Made by a program: the position numbers and the translations under genes
Part shown: positions 6,336 through 9,689 of the stretch, piece by piece
How the letters are laid out: the number at the start of each line of letters is the position of its first letter
How positions within the stretch are numbered: position 1 is the stretch's first letter
From: Caulobacteraceae bacterium
Lineage (GTDB): Bacteria > Pseudomonadota > Alphaproteobacteria > Caulobacterales > Caulobacteraceae
NCBI GenBank assembly: GCA_947479185.1
Contig: CANJYY010000068.1
Coordinates: 1-9,689 of the forward strand
DNA length: 9,689 bases
Reading direction: 5' to 3'
The notes under the pieces: generated by a model
Database searches by the model: none
What the model was told of the DNA's origin: nothing
Seen by the model: only the letters and a program-made list of their open reading frames with translations

Positions 6336-6423
6336 TCGTGGGTGGATCCTTGTTGATCCGGTCCACGATCCCGTCTTCACGAAGAGATAGGGACCCGCTG
6401 GTCCCTCGGCCAATAGACTGGCC
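6336..6423. other. Cluster of tandem stem-loops, possible structured RNA or terminator region
   Basis: Successive stems are as follows. TCGTGG (6336-6341) pairs with CCACGA (6363-6368) and encloses GGATC (6344-6348) with GATCC (6355-6359), with wobble pairs and one bulge between. TCTT and AAGA (6374-6385) flank a CACG loop. AGGGACC and GGTCCCT (6389-6406) flank a CGCT loop. GGCCA and TGGCC (6408-6423) flank a 6-nt loop. The stretch looks more AT-rich than its surroundings and carries no credible ORF. It matches no RNA family I recognise. The strand of any transcript is unknown, because both convergent genes could read into it. Confidence 0.35.
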
Positions 6424-6464
6424 CTTCCGACCCGATAGAGCCGACCAAGCCGGGCGGGATGATC

Positions 6465-6503
6465 GGCGTCGCCGCGCGGGGCGCATGGTCCGCGGGCGAC
6501 GCC
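6465..6503 (-). terminator. Terminator-like hairpin downstream of katG
   Basis: GGCGTCGCC (6465-6473) pairs with GGCGACGCC (6495-6503). After one bulged G, CGCGG (6475-6479) pairs with CCGCG (6490-6494), giving 14 pairs around a 10-nt loop. It starts 10 nt past the katG stop. No T-run follows in the katG direction, so it is either a non-canonical terminator or a 3'-end stabiliser. Confidence 0.5.
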
Positions 6504-6513
6504 TCGCGCCGGA

Positions 6514-8803
<2,290 letters not shown>

Positions 8804-8809
8804 CTCGCC

Positions 8810-9689
8810 ATGCTCCCCACCCTCCGACAGCTGCAGTATCTCAAGCTCCTCTCCGACCACGGCTCGTTCAGCCGCGCGGCCGAGGCGGCGCATGTCACCC
8901 AGCCGACCCTGTCGGCCGGCATCGCCGAACTGGAGAAGATCCTCGGCGCGCCGGTGGTCGACCGCGCCCGCTCCGGCGTGATCCTGACCGCCGCCGGCGA
9001 GGAGGCCGTGCGCCGCGCGCGGGTGATCCTCGAACAGACCGATGATCTGGTCCAGGCGGCCCAGGGCGCCGGCCAGCCGCTGACCGGCCGGTTCCGGCTC
9101 GGCGTCATTCCGACGGTCGCGCCCTTCCTGCTGCCGCGGGCCCTGCCGGTGCTGCGCGAGCAGTTTCCCAAGCTGCGGCTGTTCCTGCGCGAGGACCTGA
9201 CCCACCGGCTGATCGCCTCGCTCAAGGCCGGCGCGCTGGACGCGGCCCTGATCGCGCTGCCCTACGACATGACCGGCCTCGCCTGGGCCCATGTCGAGGA
9301 CGACGAACTGCTGGCCGCGGCGCCGGACGGCCACCCGATCCTGACGCAGACGCGGGTCAATCCCGAGGACCTCGCGCCGCGCGACCTGATCCTGCTCGAG
9401 GACGGCCACTGCCTGCGGGACCACGCCCTGGCCGCCTGCGGCCTGGAGCCGCCCAAGTCGACCGACGAGGAGACCTTCGCCGCCACCTCATTGCCCACGC
9501 TGGTGCAGATGGTCAGTTCTGGCCTCGGCGTCTCCTTCCTGCCGGCCATGGCGGTCAACGCCGGCCTGACCGAGCACGTCGGCGTCACCACCCGCCCGCT
9601 GCAGGCCGATCATCCCAGCCGCGAGATCGTCGTCGCCTGGCGCGCGGGCTCCAGCCGCGCGGCCGAGGGTCGCCTGCTGGCCGAGGTGC
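8810..9689 (+). CDS. oxyR: Hydrogen peroxide-sensing LysR-type regulator OxyR (partial, runs off right edge)
   Basis: LysR-family transcription factor that senses peroxide through a disulfide switch and activates defence genes such as the adjacent katG. About 293 codons are present, so only the extreme C-terminus is missing compared with the usual 300-310 residues. The N-terminal winged helix-turn-helix is MLPTLRQLQYLKLLSDHGSF followed by RAAEAAHVTQPTLSAGIAEL (22-41). The effector domain begins near FRLGVIPTVAPFLLP. Both redox cysteines are conserved, C201 in LLEDGHCLRD and C210 in ALAAC, with the same nine-residue spacing as C199 and C208 of E. coli OxyR. This separates it from generic LysR regulators. 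The start at 8810 matches the family N-terminus; an ATG at 8799 is out of frame. The gene is divergent from katG with a 130-bp shared spacer. Autorepression is inferred from the operator position. Confidence 0.95.
   Translation, partial: MLPTLRQLQYLKLLSDHGSFSRAAEAAHVTQPTLSAGIAELEKILGAPVVDRARSGVILTAAGEEAVRRARVILEQTDDLVQAAQGAGQPLTGRFRLGVIPTVAPFLLPRALPVLREQFPKLRLFLREDLTHRLIASLKAGALDAALIALPYDMTGLAWAHVEDDELLAAAPDGHPILTQTRVNPEDLAPRDLILLEDGHCLRDHALAACGLEPPKSTDEETFAATSLPTLVQMVSSGLGVSFLPAMAVNAGLTEHVGVTTRPLQADHPSREIVVAWRAGSSRAAEGRLLAEV

Noticed and set aside
6336..6423. Possible tRNA in the stem-loop cluster
   Set aside because: There is no cloverleaf, no T-loop TTCGA motif and no 7-bp acceptor stem in register.
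6118..6486. Minus-strand 122-codon open frame in the katG/SRPBCC spacer
   Set aside because: It is rich in Arg, Ser and Pro, crosses the palindromic repeat and all hairpins, extends into the SRPBCC gene, and has no recognisable domain.

Overview
The window comes from a GC-rich alphaproteobacterium, most likely of the order Caulobacterales (Caulobacter, Brevundimonas or Phenylobacterium type). This rests on the high GC, the alphaproteobacterial style of Ffh, and an oxyR promoter that matches the Caulobacter housekeeping consensus as I remember it (TTGACGS, 10-14 nt, GCTANAWC). The order is an inference and the genus cannot be fixed from this sequence. All genes are chromosomal in character. 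I see no phage, plasmid, transposase or CRISPR features.

Layout, left to right. (1) The minus-strand translation and secretion pair ffh-rpsP: Ffh is complete and S16 runs off the left edge. (2) A small glyoxalase-fold (VOC) protein and a Tat-exported M3-family peptidase, both on the minus strand. (3) Divergent from the peptidase, on the plus strand, murI (glutamate racemase), followed by a small exported SRPBCC-fold protein. (4) A 299-bp convergent intergenic stretch (6215-6513) unusually full of inverted repeats. (5) katG (catalase-peroxidase) on the minus strand, with oxyR divergent from it on the plus strand and cut by the right edge about 293 codons in.

How the genes work together. KatG and OxyR form a classic peroxide-defence pair. 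OxyR keeps both redox cysteines, and the 130-bp spacer holds a candidate operator with the 11-nt tetramer periodicity of OxyR sites. The operator lies just upstream of the likely katG -35 element and on top of the likely oxyR promoter, which fits activation of katG and autorepression of oxyR. Ffh and S16 are a common proteobacterial translation cluster. The VOC, M3 and SRPBCC genes have no evident link to their neighbours.

The least explained signal is a perfect palindrome with 12-nt arms, GGGACAGACACC and GGTGTCTGTCCC, around a 4-nt loop. It occurs twice, 3.7 kb apart, each time at the 3' end of a gene: 7 nt after the M3 peptidase stop, and across the SRPBCC stop, whose TGA forms part of the loop. 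The arms are identical and the loops differ, as expected for a dispersed REP-like element. I found no large undescribed system here; the repeat and the hairpin-rich convergent region are the parts that merit further analysis.
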